Assembly: GCA_965243625.1 (NCBI GenBank)
Contig: CBDEVI010000002.1
Span: 2,046,001 to 2,110,000 of the forward strand
DNA: 64,000 nucleotides
Origin: JAJECS01 sp965243625
GTDB taxonomy: Bacteria; Chloroflexota; UBA11872
Direction: 5' to 3'
Positions 51,092 through 58,269 of this stretch are shown in pieces. The translations under genes were made by a program, and so were the position numbers. How positions within the stretch are numbered: position 1 is the first letter of the stretch; every line of letters starts with the position of its first letter. The notes beneath the pieces were generated by a model, which made no database searches, was not told the DNA's origin, and saw nothing but the letters and a program-made list of their open reading frames with translations.

Positions 51092-51347
51092 TTGGACGCT
51101 CCCCCTTTGGGAAAACCTTGCACGAGTGGCCAATATCCCGCGCCGAAGCCCCGGATCCCCCTCACCCTAACCCTCTCCCTCAAGTGGCCTTTGCCCAGTT
51201 CCGTAGGGGCGGGTCTCAGACCCGCCCGACGCCAAGTATCCGTGGCGATTCCTGGTTCGACCGGACTGGATTCCGGCCCCGTATCGAGTACGGGGCAGGC
51301 TCTTCGCCGGAATGACGGAGGGGTGACGCAAAGATCTCAGATTGGCT
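51092..51347. other. Repeat cluster upstream of the oxidoreductase
   Basis: The region holds a truncated CCCTCACCCTAACCCTCTCCCT repeat (about 51157-51180), a hairpin GGGCGGGTC-TCA-GACCCGCCC (51207-51227) and a damaged GACTGGATTCCGG...CGCCGGAATGACGGAGG unit (51262-51325) with an insertion of CCCCGTATCGAGTACGGGGCAGG. No gene recognised. Confidence 0.6.
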
Positions 51348-53168
51348 CTACGAGCCTCCGGCGCCGAAGATCAGCGCCAGCATGCCGAAGTCGACGAGCA
51401 ATACAAGTAGGGCGATGGGGATGCCGGCGCGCGCATAGTCGCGCGGACGGAAGTTTCCCGGTCCCATCACGAGCAGATTGACCGGATGCGCGTAGGCGGT
51501 GATGAAGCCGGTCGAGGCTGCCAGCGCCACACCCATGGCGAACATGCGCGGGTCCGCGCCCACGAGGGCCGCAGCGCTGAGCGCCACGGGCGCCATGAGC
51601 ACTGCCGTGACGTGGTTGCCCAGGACATGGGTGAACATCGCGGTGAGCAGGAGCATGCTCGCCAGGACGATCCACGGCCCTCCGTCGCCAAGCGACTCGG
51701 CCAGCGATTCGCCCACCAGCGATGCCGCGCCGCTCCGACGCATGGCCTCGGCCAAGGTCAGCATGCCGCCGATGACCACGATGGCGCGCCAGTCGACGGC
51801 GGCCAGCGTCTCGCGGCCGCGAACGCAGCCGGTGGCGACCATGGCCGCCGCGGCCGCCAGCGCCACGATGGCCACCGGGGCCGCCTGGAGCATGAGCGCG
51901 ATGACGAAACCGGCCACGATCGCAATCGCCACCGGCGCCTGCCGCGGGCGCAGCGTCAGGCCCACGCGCTCGGTCACAACCACGAAGTCTGGGTCGTCGC
52001 GCAGCTCGGCGATTCGCGGCAGCGGTCCCAGCACGAGCAGCGCGTCGCCAACGCGCAGCGGCATGTCGTGGAGGTGCGTGCGCCGGGGCGCCCCATCACG
52101 CCAGATTCCCAGCACGCTCAGCCCGTAGCGATCGCGGAAGTTGAGCGAGGGCACCGTCTCACCCACCAGCGTGCTGCGCGGGGCCAGCGACACCTCCGCG
52201 AACTCCACGTTCTCCGTTTGCAGCGCGGCGGCGCCCAGGGTCGACGGCCGCGGCTCCGGCAGCGCGAATCGCTCCCTGAGCCGGGCGATGTCGCGGTTGC
52301 GGGCGCTCATGACCAGCGCGTCGCGCGCGTGCAACGTCATTTCGGGCGCGGGGGCGATGATGTCCGTCCCACCCTGCCGCTGGATGGCCACGATGGAGAT
52401 GCCGAAGTCGGTGCGGATGCCGCTTTCGCGCAAGGTCAGGCCCACGAGCGGGCTCGCGGGTGGAACGGCGACCTCGTACAGGCGCTCCTCGAGCCGATAG
52501 GGCACGTGGTCGTCGCGGGTCCGCGGCAGCAACGCGTCGCCGGCGGCGCCGGACGCATGCCGGGGCAGCAGGCGGCGCCGCCCGAGCACCAGCGCCAGGA
52601 CTCCGGCGACCAGGATTGCGGCCCCGAACGGCGTGAAGTCCAGCAGGCCGAACGGCTCGATCCCTTCCTGGGCAACGACGCTGTTCACCAGCAAGTTCGA
52701 CGGCGTTCCCACCAGGGTGAGCGCGCTGCCGAGCAGGGTCGCGTACGACAAGGGGAGCAACACGCGAGAGATGGGGATCCTGAGCTCGCGCGCGGCGGCT
52801 ACCGCGGCGGGCAAGAGCACGCCGCCGGCGGCAATGGCGTTCATGAACCCGGACAGCAACGCGGCGGCGAGCACGGTGACGGCGATCAGCCGCGCTTCGC
52901 TGTCGCCGGCGAGCCGGCCGATCAGACGGCCCATCAGGTGGGCCACACCCGTATTCGCGAGACCCGCGCTCATCACCATGACCGCGCCGATGGTGACGAC
53001 CGCGCTGTTGGAGAACCCGCGCAGGGCCGCTTCCAAGTCGATCGCACGGCCGAGGAACAGGGTCAGCAGCACGCCGATGGCCGTCACCTCGAACGGCACT
53101 CGACCGCTGGCCAGAAGAACGACCGCCACGCCCACGACCACCAGCACGAATACGATCTCGCCGGTCAT
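51348..53168 (-). CDS. SLC13-type permease with two RCK_C (TrkA-C) domains
   Basis: The 606-residue protein has a first membrane half (about 1-200: GTPSNLLVN is the sodium/substrate motif), a central cytoplasmic part (about 215-395) with two TrkA-C/RCK_C-like domains (SPLVGLTLRESGIRTDFGISIVAIQR and VGETVPSLNFRDRYGLSVLGIWR), and a second membrane half with the GNHVTAVLMAPVALS and AYAHPVNLLVMGPG motifs. It likely moves a di- or tricarboxylate, sulfate or related anion, with RCK-domain control by a ligand. Family CitMHS/SLC13. Confidence 0.9.
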   Translation of the reverse strand: MTGEIVFVLVVVGVAVVLLASGRVPFEVTAIGVLLTLFLGRAIDLEAALRGFSNSAVVTIGAVMVMSAGLANTGVAHLMGRLIGRLAGDSEARLIAVTVLAAALLSGFMNAIAAGGVLLPAAVAAARELRIPISRVLLPLSYATLLGSALTLVGTPSNLLVNSVVAQEGIEPFGLLDFTPFGAAILVAGVLALVLGRRRLLPRHASGAAGDALLPRTRDDHVPYRLEERLYEVAVPPASPLVGLTLRESGIRTDFGISIVAIQRQGGTDIIAPAPEMTLHARDALVMSARNRDIARLRERFALPEPRPSTLGAAALQTENVEFAEVSLAPRSTLVGETVPSLNFRDRYGLSVLGIWRDGAPRRTHLHDMPLRVGDALLVLGPLPRIAELRDDPDFVVVTERVGLTLRPRQAPVAIAIVAGFVIALMLQAAPVAIVALAAAAAMVATGCVRGRETLAAVDWRAIVVIGGMLTLAEAMRRSGAASLVGESLAESLGDGGPWIVLASMLLLTAMFTHVLGNHVTAVLMAPVALSAAALVGADPRMFAMGVALAASTGFITAYAHPVNLLVMGPGNFRPRDYARAGIPIALLVLLVDFGMLALIFGAGGS

Positions 53169-53195
53169 CCGAATGCCCCGCGCCGCATCCGGTGG

Positions 53196-54149
53196 CTAGC
53201 CCTCGTCCTCTTCCGGAGGGAGCAGCGTCGCAGCTCCCTCCACGTAGGTCGGGTAGCGCAGCTCGACGCCGAGCTTCGTGCGCACTTTGGCGTTCGACGT
53301 TGGGTATGAGCCGGTCACCAGGCCAAACAGGCTGGAGGAGATCGACGCCCTGGTGCGCGTCACGCTGGTGAAGCCTTCGTGCAGCTTCACCAGCCCCTGC
53401 ACCAGGAATTTGGGCGACGACCGTGGCGGACGCGCCCCTACCTGCGACGCCAGGTAGCCCAGATACTCGCCGGCCGGGGCCGGGTGGTCGTCTACCGCCA
53501 GGTACAGCTCGCCGGAGCGTCCTCGGAGCGCAACAGCCTCGAGAATCGCGGCGGCGTCCTCCACGTGAATGCGGCTGGTCGGATGCTTGCCGCCGCCGAT
53601 GAGCCGCAGATTGCCGCCCCGCAGCGACTCGAGCGTTCCACCCCCCGGGCCGTAGACCGTCCCCGCCCGCACGATGCGCGCCGGAAGGCCCTCCGTTTCG
53701 AACTGCTCCCGGAGATATTGCTCCGCTTCAAGATTGAGCCGTCCCAGCACGGTATTTGGCGCCGGTGGCGATTCTTCGGTCAGCGTGTCCCGTGACCCTG
53801 CGCCAAACACGGCCATCGTGCTGCCGTAGACGAACGAGGCAATCTCGGTCCCGTGCAGCGCCTCGACGACGTTCATCACGCCGCGGATGGTGCGTCGCTC
53901 CATGTCGTCCTGACTGTCCGAGACGCTGCGCATCACGTAGAAGACGTGTTCGCCGTCCCGGCCGAGGTCTTCCAGCTCATCCGGGTCGCCCACGTCGGCG
54001 AGCTCGATGGTGACGCCAAGCTCATCAAGCTCGGGCGCCGCGTCTTCGTGCTCGTCGATGCCGCGGAGATCCCAACCCGCGGCCGCCAGCCGGCGCGCCA
54101 GGGCGCTGCCGGTGAAGCCGGTGATGCCGATGATGAGCCCGCTGGGCAT
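53196..54149 (-). CDS. NAD-dependent epimerase/dehydratase-like SDR, catalytic residues missing
   Basis: The 317-residue protein has the NAD-binding GITGFTGSALARRLAAAGW near the start, IELADVGDP, and YGSTMAVFGAGS. The expected YxxxK catalytic pair lies in TVLGRLNLEAEQ; by alignment with YGRSKLEAE the Tyr is Leu and the Lys is Asn. So it is probably a non-catalytic or altered extended SDR, perhaps a sensor or a binding protein. C-terminus is full length. Confidence 0.8.
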   Translation of the reverse strand: MPSGLIIGITGFTGSALARRLAAAGWDLRGIDEHEDAAPELDELGVTIELADVGDPDELEDLGRDGEHVFYVMRSVSDSQDDMERRTIRGVMNVVEALHGTEIASFVYGSTMAVFGAGSRDTLTEESPPAPNTVLGRLNLEAEQYLREQFETEGLPARIVRAGTVYGPGGGTLESLRGGNLRLIGGGKHPTSRIHVEDAAAILEAVALRGRSGELYLAVDDHPAPAGEYLGYLASQVGARPPRSSPKFLVQGLVKLHEGFTSVTRTRASISSSLFGLVTGSYPTSNAKVRTKLGVELRYPTYVEGAATLLPPEEDEG

Positions 54150-54237
54150 GCGTTCGCGACCGGGTGGAGAGGGCGTCTACATCGTGACGCCACGCCTCGC
54201 GCCCGTGCAAGCCACGCGGAGTCGCTAGGCTAGGGAC

Positions 54238-55335
54238 ATGGAATCCTCCGGCGAACGCCTGCGCGTCGGCGTCATCTTCGGCGGACGCTCCGGCGAGCAT
54301 GAGGTGTCGCTGCGATCGGCGGCGTTTGTGATGGATTCGCTCGACCGCGCCAGGTACGACGTGGTGCCCATTGGCATTGGCAAGCAGGGCGAATGGCTGC
54401 TCGACGCCGATCCGATGCGCCAGCTCAGCGCGGAGCCCGCGGCGGACTCCGGCGAATCGCTGCCGGTGACGCTGCCGACGGCGCGTCTCCCCGCCGCGGG
54501 AAGGGCGTCGGTTGGGGCGCTCGACCTGGTGTTTCCGGTACTTCACGGCACCTACGGTGAAGACGGCACGGTGCAAGGGTTGCTGGAGCTTGCCGACTTA
54601 CCCTACGTGGGCTCGGGCGTCACGGGCTCGGCCGTGGCCATGGACAAGGGTGTGGCCAAGGCGATCCTGCGTGACCACGGTCTTTCGGTGGGTCTCTGGC
54701 ACGTGGTGACCGTATCGGCGTGGCGGGCTGATCCTGCCGCCGTGCGCGCGGAGGTCGAGGCGCGGCTGACCTATCCGCTCTTCACGAAGCCATGCAATTT
54801 GGGAAGCAGCGTGGGGGTGTCCAAGGTCCATCACGCCGGTGAGCTCGACGAGGCCATGGCCGCCGCAGCCGAGTACGACCGCCGCATCATCATCGAGCAG
54901 GGCGTTCCGAACGCGCGGGAGATCGAGGTGAGCATCCTCGGCAACGATGAGCCGGAGGCGTCGGTGTGCGGGGAAATCGTCCCGGCGACCGAGTTCTACG
55001 ACTACGCCGCAAAGTACGAGGACGACCGGTCACAGGCCATCGTCCCGGCCGACCTGCCGCCGCGGCTGGCCGATCGCATTCGCGGGGACGCCGTGCGGGC
55101 GTTTCGCGCCTTGGATTGCGCCGGCTATGCGCGGGTGGACTTTCTGGTCGACGCCGAGACGCTGGAGCCGGTGATCGGGGAAATCAACACCATCCCCGGC
55201 TTCACCGAGATCAGCATGTATCCCAAGCTATGGGAAGCCAGCGGCGTCCCCGCCCGGGAACTGATGGACCGGCTGATCCGGCTGGCGCTCGAGCGCCACC
55301 AGGAACGCCGGAGTCTGCGGACGTCCTACACGTAG
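54238..55335 (+). CDS. ddl: D-alanine--D-alanine ligase
   Basis: The 365-residue ATP-grasp enzyme has RVGVIFGGRSGEHEVSLRSA at the start, PVLHGTYGEDGTVQGLLE, AMDKGVAKAIL, KPCNLGSSVGVSKV and, near the end, RVDFLVDAETLEPVIGEINTIPGFTEISMYPKLWEASG. All are canonical Ddl motifs. It joins two D-Ala for peptidoglycan precursors in the cytoplasm. Presence argues for a peptidoglycan-type wall. Divergent from the SDR. Confidence 0.95.
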   Translation: MESSGERLRVGVIFGGRSGEHEVSLRSAAFVMDSLDRARYDVVPIGIGKQGEWLLDADPMRQLSAEPAADSGESLPVTLPTARLPAAGRASVGALDLVFPVLHGTYGEDGTVQGLLELADLPYVGSGVTGSAVAMDKGVAKAILRDHGLSVGLWHVVTVSAWRADPAAVRAEVEARLTYPLFTKPCNLGSSVGVSKVHHAGELDEAMAAAAEYDRRIIIEQGVPNAREIEVSILGNDEPEASVCGEIVPATEFYDYAAKYEDDRSQAIVPADLPPRLADRIRGDAVRAFRALDCAGYARVDFLVDAETLEPVIGEINTIPGFTEISMYPKLWEASGVPARELMDRLIRLALERHQERRSLRTSYT

Positions 55336-55456
55336 GAGAGTTCGAAAAGAGAATATCGGGGCGGATCGCAAACCGCCCCCCCCCGTATCAAGTACGGGGT
55401 AGGTATTGCTCGTGTGCCGATTGGGTTAGCGGCCGCTGGATTCCCGTCTTTAGAGG

Positions 55457-55534
55457 CCTCTGCGAATCCCGGCCAAACGCGACGATGACCTGGCAAATCT
55501 CTCCGCCTCCAGATTCACTGAAGGGTGGATTCCC
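55457..55534 (+). repeat. Dispersed ~100-bp palindromic repeat, copy 5, interrupted by IS30
   Basis: It follows the unit order (TGCGAATCCCGGCC, ATGACCTGGCAAATCTCTCCGCCTCCAG, ATTCACTGAAGGGTGGATTCCC) and is then cut by the IS at about 55535. The hairpin end TTCCCGCCTTCGCGGGAATGACGG resumes at about 56567. Confidence 0.85.
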
Positions 55535-56564
55535 TAGATTCACAAACGAAGTGCAACACCTCGCAAAGGTGCTGCCATGGGACGCTGCTATTCACATCTC
55601 ACCATTAAAGACCGGTGTGAAGTGGCCCGACGCCACGCCGCCGGCGCCTCGAGCCGCCAAATCGCGGCAGCTTTGGATCGCGCGCCATCGACGATTGCTC
55701 GGGAGTTGAGGCGCAATGTCTCCCGCTCCCAGGGCTACCAGCCGCGCTACGCCGACCAGCAGGCCCACGCCCGCCGCTGGCGCGGGCCCCGGCTCGACCG
55801 CGACCCCACCCTGCGCACCCAGGTCCTCACCCGTCTCCAGCAAGGCTGGTCCCCCGAACAGGTCGCCGGGCGGCTGGCCCGCGAGGCCGGCCAGCCCGTC
55901 ATCTCCCATGAGTCCATCTATCGCTTCATCGATGCCCAGATCCGCCGCACCAAGGACTACGCCTGGCGCCACTATCTCCCCCGCGGCAAGGCGAAGCGCG
56001 GCTGGCGCGGGCGCAAAGGCGGCAGCCCCGCCTCCTTTATCCAGCACCGCCGGCCCCTCGCCGAGCGGCCCGCCAGTGCCGCCGATCGCCAGACCCCCGG
56101 CCACTGGGAAGCCGACCTCATGCTCTTCAGCATCTACGGCCAGGCCGTCCTCACCCTCCACGACCGCCACTCCCGCCTGCTCCTCGCCGTCCGCTCGCCC
56201 TCCAAGGCCGCCGCCCCCATCGCCCGCGCCCTCACCCGCCTCCTCACGCCCCTGCCGGCCCCCTGGCGCCAGTCCGTCACCTTCGACAACGGCACCGAAT
56301 TCGCCCGCCATCACCAGCTTCACGCCCACGGCATCGAGACGTTCTTCTGCGACCCCCATGCCCCCTGGCAGAAGGGCGGCATCGAAAACGCCATCGGGCG
56401 CCTGCGCCGCTCCCTGCCCCGCAAAACCGACCTCGCGACTCTGGCGCCCGTCCGCTTCATCGAGCTCGTCCAGGCCTACAACAACACGCCGCGCAAATGC
56501 CTCGGCTACCAAACCCCAGCCGAGGTCTTCTGGGATCAGCCGTTGCACTTGAAATGTGAATCCA
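55535..56564 (+). mobile_element. IS30-family insertion sequence
   Basis: About 1.03 kb. The ends are inverted repeats: GATTCACAAACGAAGTGCAAC (55537-55557) at the left and, reversed, GATTCACATTTCAAGTGCAAC (56542-56562) at the right, 17 of 21 identical. It carries one transposase gene. It lies in repeat copy 5; TTCCC is present on both sides. Exact target duplication is uncertain by a few bases. Confidence 0.9.
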
Positions 56565-56587
56565 CCTTCCCGCCTTCGCGGGAATGA
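55577..56587 (+). CDS. IS30-family transposase
   Basis: The 336-residue transposase has an N-terminal HTH (YSHLTIKDRCEVARRHAAGASSRQIAAALDRAPSTIARELRRN) and a DDE catalytic domain: HWEADLM (about 176-182), FDNGTEF (about 235-241) and PWQKGGIENAIGRLRRSLP (the Glu near 269). Its frame continues through the right inverted repeat into the flanking repeat, and the stop TGA is in GCGGGAATGA of the target, so the last residues (STFPPSRE) are host-encoded. No internal frameshift, so it may be active. Confidence 0.94.
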   Translation: MGRCYSHLTIKDRCEVARRHAAGASSRQIAAALDRAPSTIARELRRNVSRSQGYQPRYADQQAHARRWRGPRLDRDPTLRTQVLTRLQQGWSPEQVAGRLAREAGQPVISHESIYRFIDAQIRRTKDYAWRHYLPRGKAKRGWRGRKGGSPASFIQHRRPLAERPASAADRQTPGHWEADLMLFSIYGQAVLTLHDRHSRLLLAVRSPSKAAAPIARALTRLLTPLPAPWRQSVTFDNGTEFARHHQLHAHGIETFFCDPHAPWQKGGIENAIGRLRRSLPRKTDLATLAPVRFIELVQAYNNTPRKCLGYQTPAEVFWDQPLHLKCESTFPPSRE

Positions 56588-56627
56588 CGGAGGGGTTAGG
56601 CGGAGGTCTCCGCGTTGGGGGCCGGCG

Positions 56628-57314
56628 CTAGAGGCCGGTCATCTCGCGGAGCTTGGCCACCGTGAATCCCGGCTGCTGCGCAAACTCCTTGCGCGCGGCC
56701 TCGTAGTCGAGAACCTGACGCGACGCTTCGGCGAGCTCGCCCGCTACCTCGTCCGGAATCACCACCACGCCGTTTTCATCGGCGTGCACGAGATCGCCCA
56801 TCCTGATGGGCGTGCCGTCGATGATCACGGGCTCGCCCGGCTCCAAGCTCACCGACGTGCCGTGTGAGACGGTCACGCCGCGGGCGAAGTATTGGACGCC
56901 GATTTCACGCACCTCGGACAGGTCGCGCACGCAGCCATCGGTGACGACGGCCACCCCGCCCAGCGCCTTGAAGATGGTGGCCATGACGTCGCCGAAATGG
57001 CAGGACTTGGCCGGGTTGTTTCCGCAATCTTGGATCACGAGGATCGTCGGGCTGGGTGAACGCTCCACCAGCTCCCACAGGTCCATCTGGCCCGAGGGAT
57101 TGCGCTGGCGACCGTGGGTCGTGCTATCGCCCTTCACGGTCACCGCGTAGCCCACCACGGCCTCGCCGATCTCGGGAAACAGGCAACGCACGTCGCTGCC
57201 GATGTATCCCTCGGTCCGGTCCCGGACGTCGAACTCTTCGATCGCGTTGGCGATCGTGGCGGAATCGATCTGGCGCAGCTCTTCGAGCTGTTCGGGCGTC
57301 AAGTTGACGGCCAA
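56628..57314 (-). CDS. RraA-like aldolase/demethylmenaquinone-methyltransferase-family protein
   Basis: About 228 residues start from TTG 57314, six bases behind CGAGGTG; a GTG at 57338 is the alternative. Motifs: TPEQLEELRQIDSATIANAIEEFDVRDR, PTILVIQDCGN..CHFGDVMATIFKALGGVAVVTDGCVRDLSEVREIGVQYFARG, and VVIPDEVAGELAEAS. The Gly/Asp-rich GxVTDGCVRD signature is the metal-binding site of RraA/HMG-aldolase-type proteins. Likely a 4-hydroxy-4-methyl-2-oxoglutarate aldolase-like enzyme or an RNase E inhibitor homologue; the former is likelier. Confidence 0.85.
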   Translation of the reverse strand: MAVNLTPEQLEELRQIDSATIANAIEEFDVRDRTEGYIGSDVRCLFPEIGEAVVGYAVTVKGDSTTHGRQRNPSGQMDLWELVERSPSPTILVIQDCGNNPAKSCHFGDVMATIFKALGGVAVVTDGCVRDLSEVREIGVQYFARGVTVSHGTSVSLEPGEPVIIDGTPIRMGDLVHADENGVVVIPDEVAGELAEASRQVLDYEAARKEFAQQPGFTVAKLREMTGL

Positions 57315-57402
57315 GGGGCACCTCGTGGCGTCCTTCACACACGCGGGGCAAACCGTAACACGGACATGTCGGATCGCCGGGTGCGGACGGTCGCGAAGGC
57401 GT

Positions 57403-58206
57403 CTAGCCGAGCTCCTGTGATCGGCGGTAGGCCGCGGCCACGGCGGCGAGGAAGGCCTCGCGCAGGTCTCGCTCCTCGAATACGTCGAGCGCGGCGGCCG
57501 TGGTCCCACCGGGTGAGGTGACGGCATGCCGCAGGGCCTCCGCGCTCATGTCGCCGGCGTTCCACAACTCGGCCGATCCGATGAGGGTTTCCCGAACGAG
57601 CGTGGTGGCAATCTCCCGGTCGAGCCCGACGGAAACGGCGGCGTCGATCCACGCCTCGGCGACCAGGTAGACATAGGCGGGGCCGCTGCCGTGGACCGCC
57701 GTCGCGGCATCCAACAGGTCTTCGGCGTGGACCTCGATCTCGGCGCCGAACGATCCCAGGATCTGCCGGGTGCGACGGCGGTCGGCATCGTCAACGCCGC
57801 TCCCCGCCATCCAGACCGTCATGCCGCGGCCGATCTGGGCCGGCGTATTGGGCATCGCGCGAACGAGACGCGAGGTACCGAGCGCGGATTCCATGGTTTC
57901 GAGGCGCACCCCGGCCATGATCGAGAGCACCAGTGGGGCCGGCGTGAGCGCGGGCCGGAGCACCTCCGCAACTTTCTGAAACGACTGCGGCTTCACGGCA
58001 AGCACTAGCGCCTGCGCGCCCATCGCGTCATGCGGCAGTCCCCGGCCGGCGGTGGCGCCGTTTGCCGCGACCACGGCCTCGCGGCGCGCGTCGTCGATTT
58101 CGCTCACGACGATCGACGCGGCGGGAACCGCGCCGCTGGCGGCCAGGGCGGACACCACCGCGCCGCCCATCGCCCCGGCGCCGATGACGGTGACGCGCTC
58201 GCTCAC
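57403..58206 (-). CDS. proC: Pyrroline-5-carboxylate reductase
   Basis: The 267-residue protein starts at GTG 58206 (VSERVTVIGAGAMGGAVV), with GAGG ten bases ahead. An NAD(P) Rossmann fold (IGAGAMGG), VKPQSFQKVAEVL, LVRAMPNTPAQIGRGMT and the C-terminal HGSGPAYVYLVAEAWIDAAV and AVTSPGGTTAAALDVFEE are all family signatures. It makes proline from P5C. Upstream of it, on the same strand, lie the ComEC and ComEA genes. Confidence 0.94.
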   Translation of the reverse strand: MSERVTVIGAGAMGGAVVSALAASGAVPAASIVVSEIDDARREAVVAANGATAGRGLPHDAMGAQALVLAVKPQSFQKVAEVLRPALTPAPLVLSIMAGVRLETMESALGTSRLVRAMPNTPAQIGRGMTVWMAGSGVDDADRRRTRQILGSFGAEIEVHAEDLLDAATAVHGSGPAYVYLVAEAWIDAAVSVGLDREIATTLVRETLIGSAELWNAGDMSAEALRHAVTSPGGTTAAALDVFEERDLREAFLAAVAAAYRRSQELG

Positions 58207-58269
58207 GGGTCGCGACCTCGAGGAGGAACCAACGTTGGCGATCCTACCTGCTGTTTGGCCGGGCACGGC

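Noticed and set aside
8381..56595. CRISPR array
   Set aside because: Repeat copies are dispersed 2-20 kb apart and have no regular spacers or cas genes.
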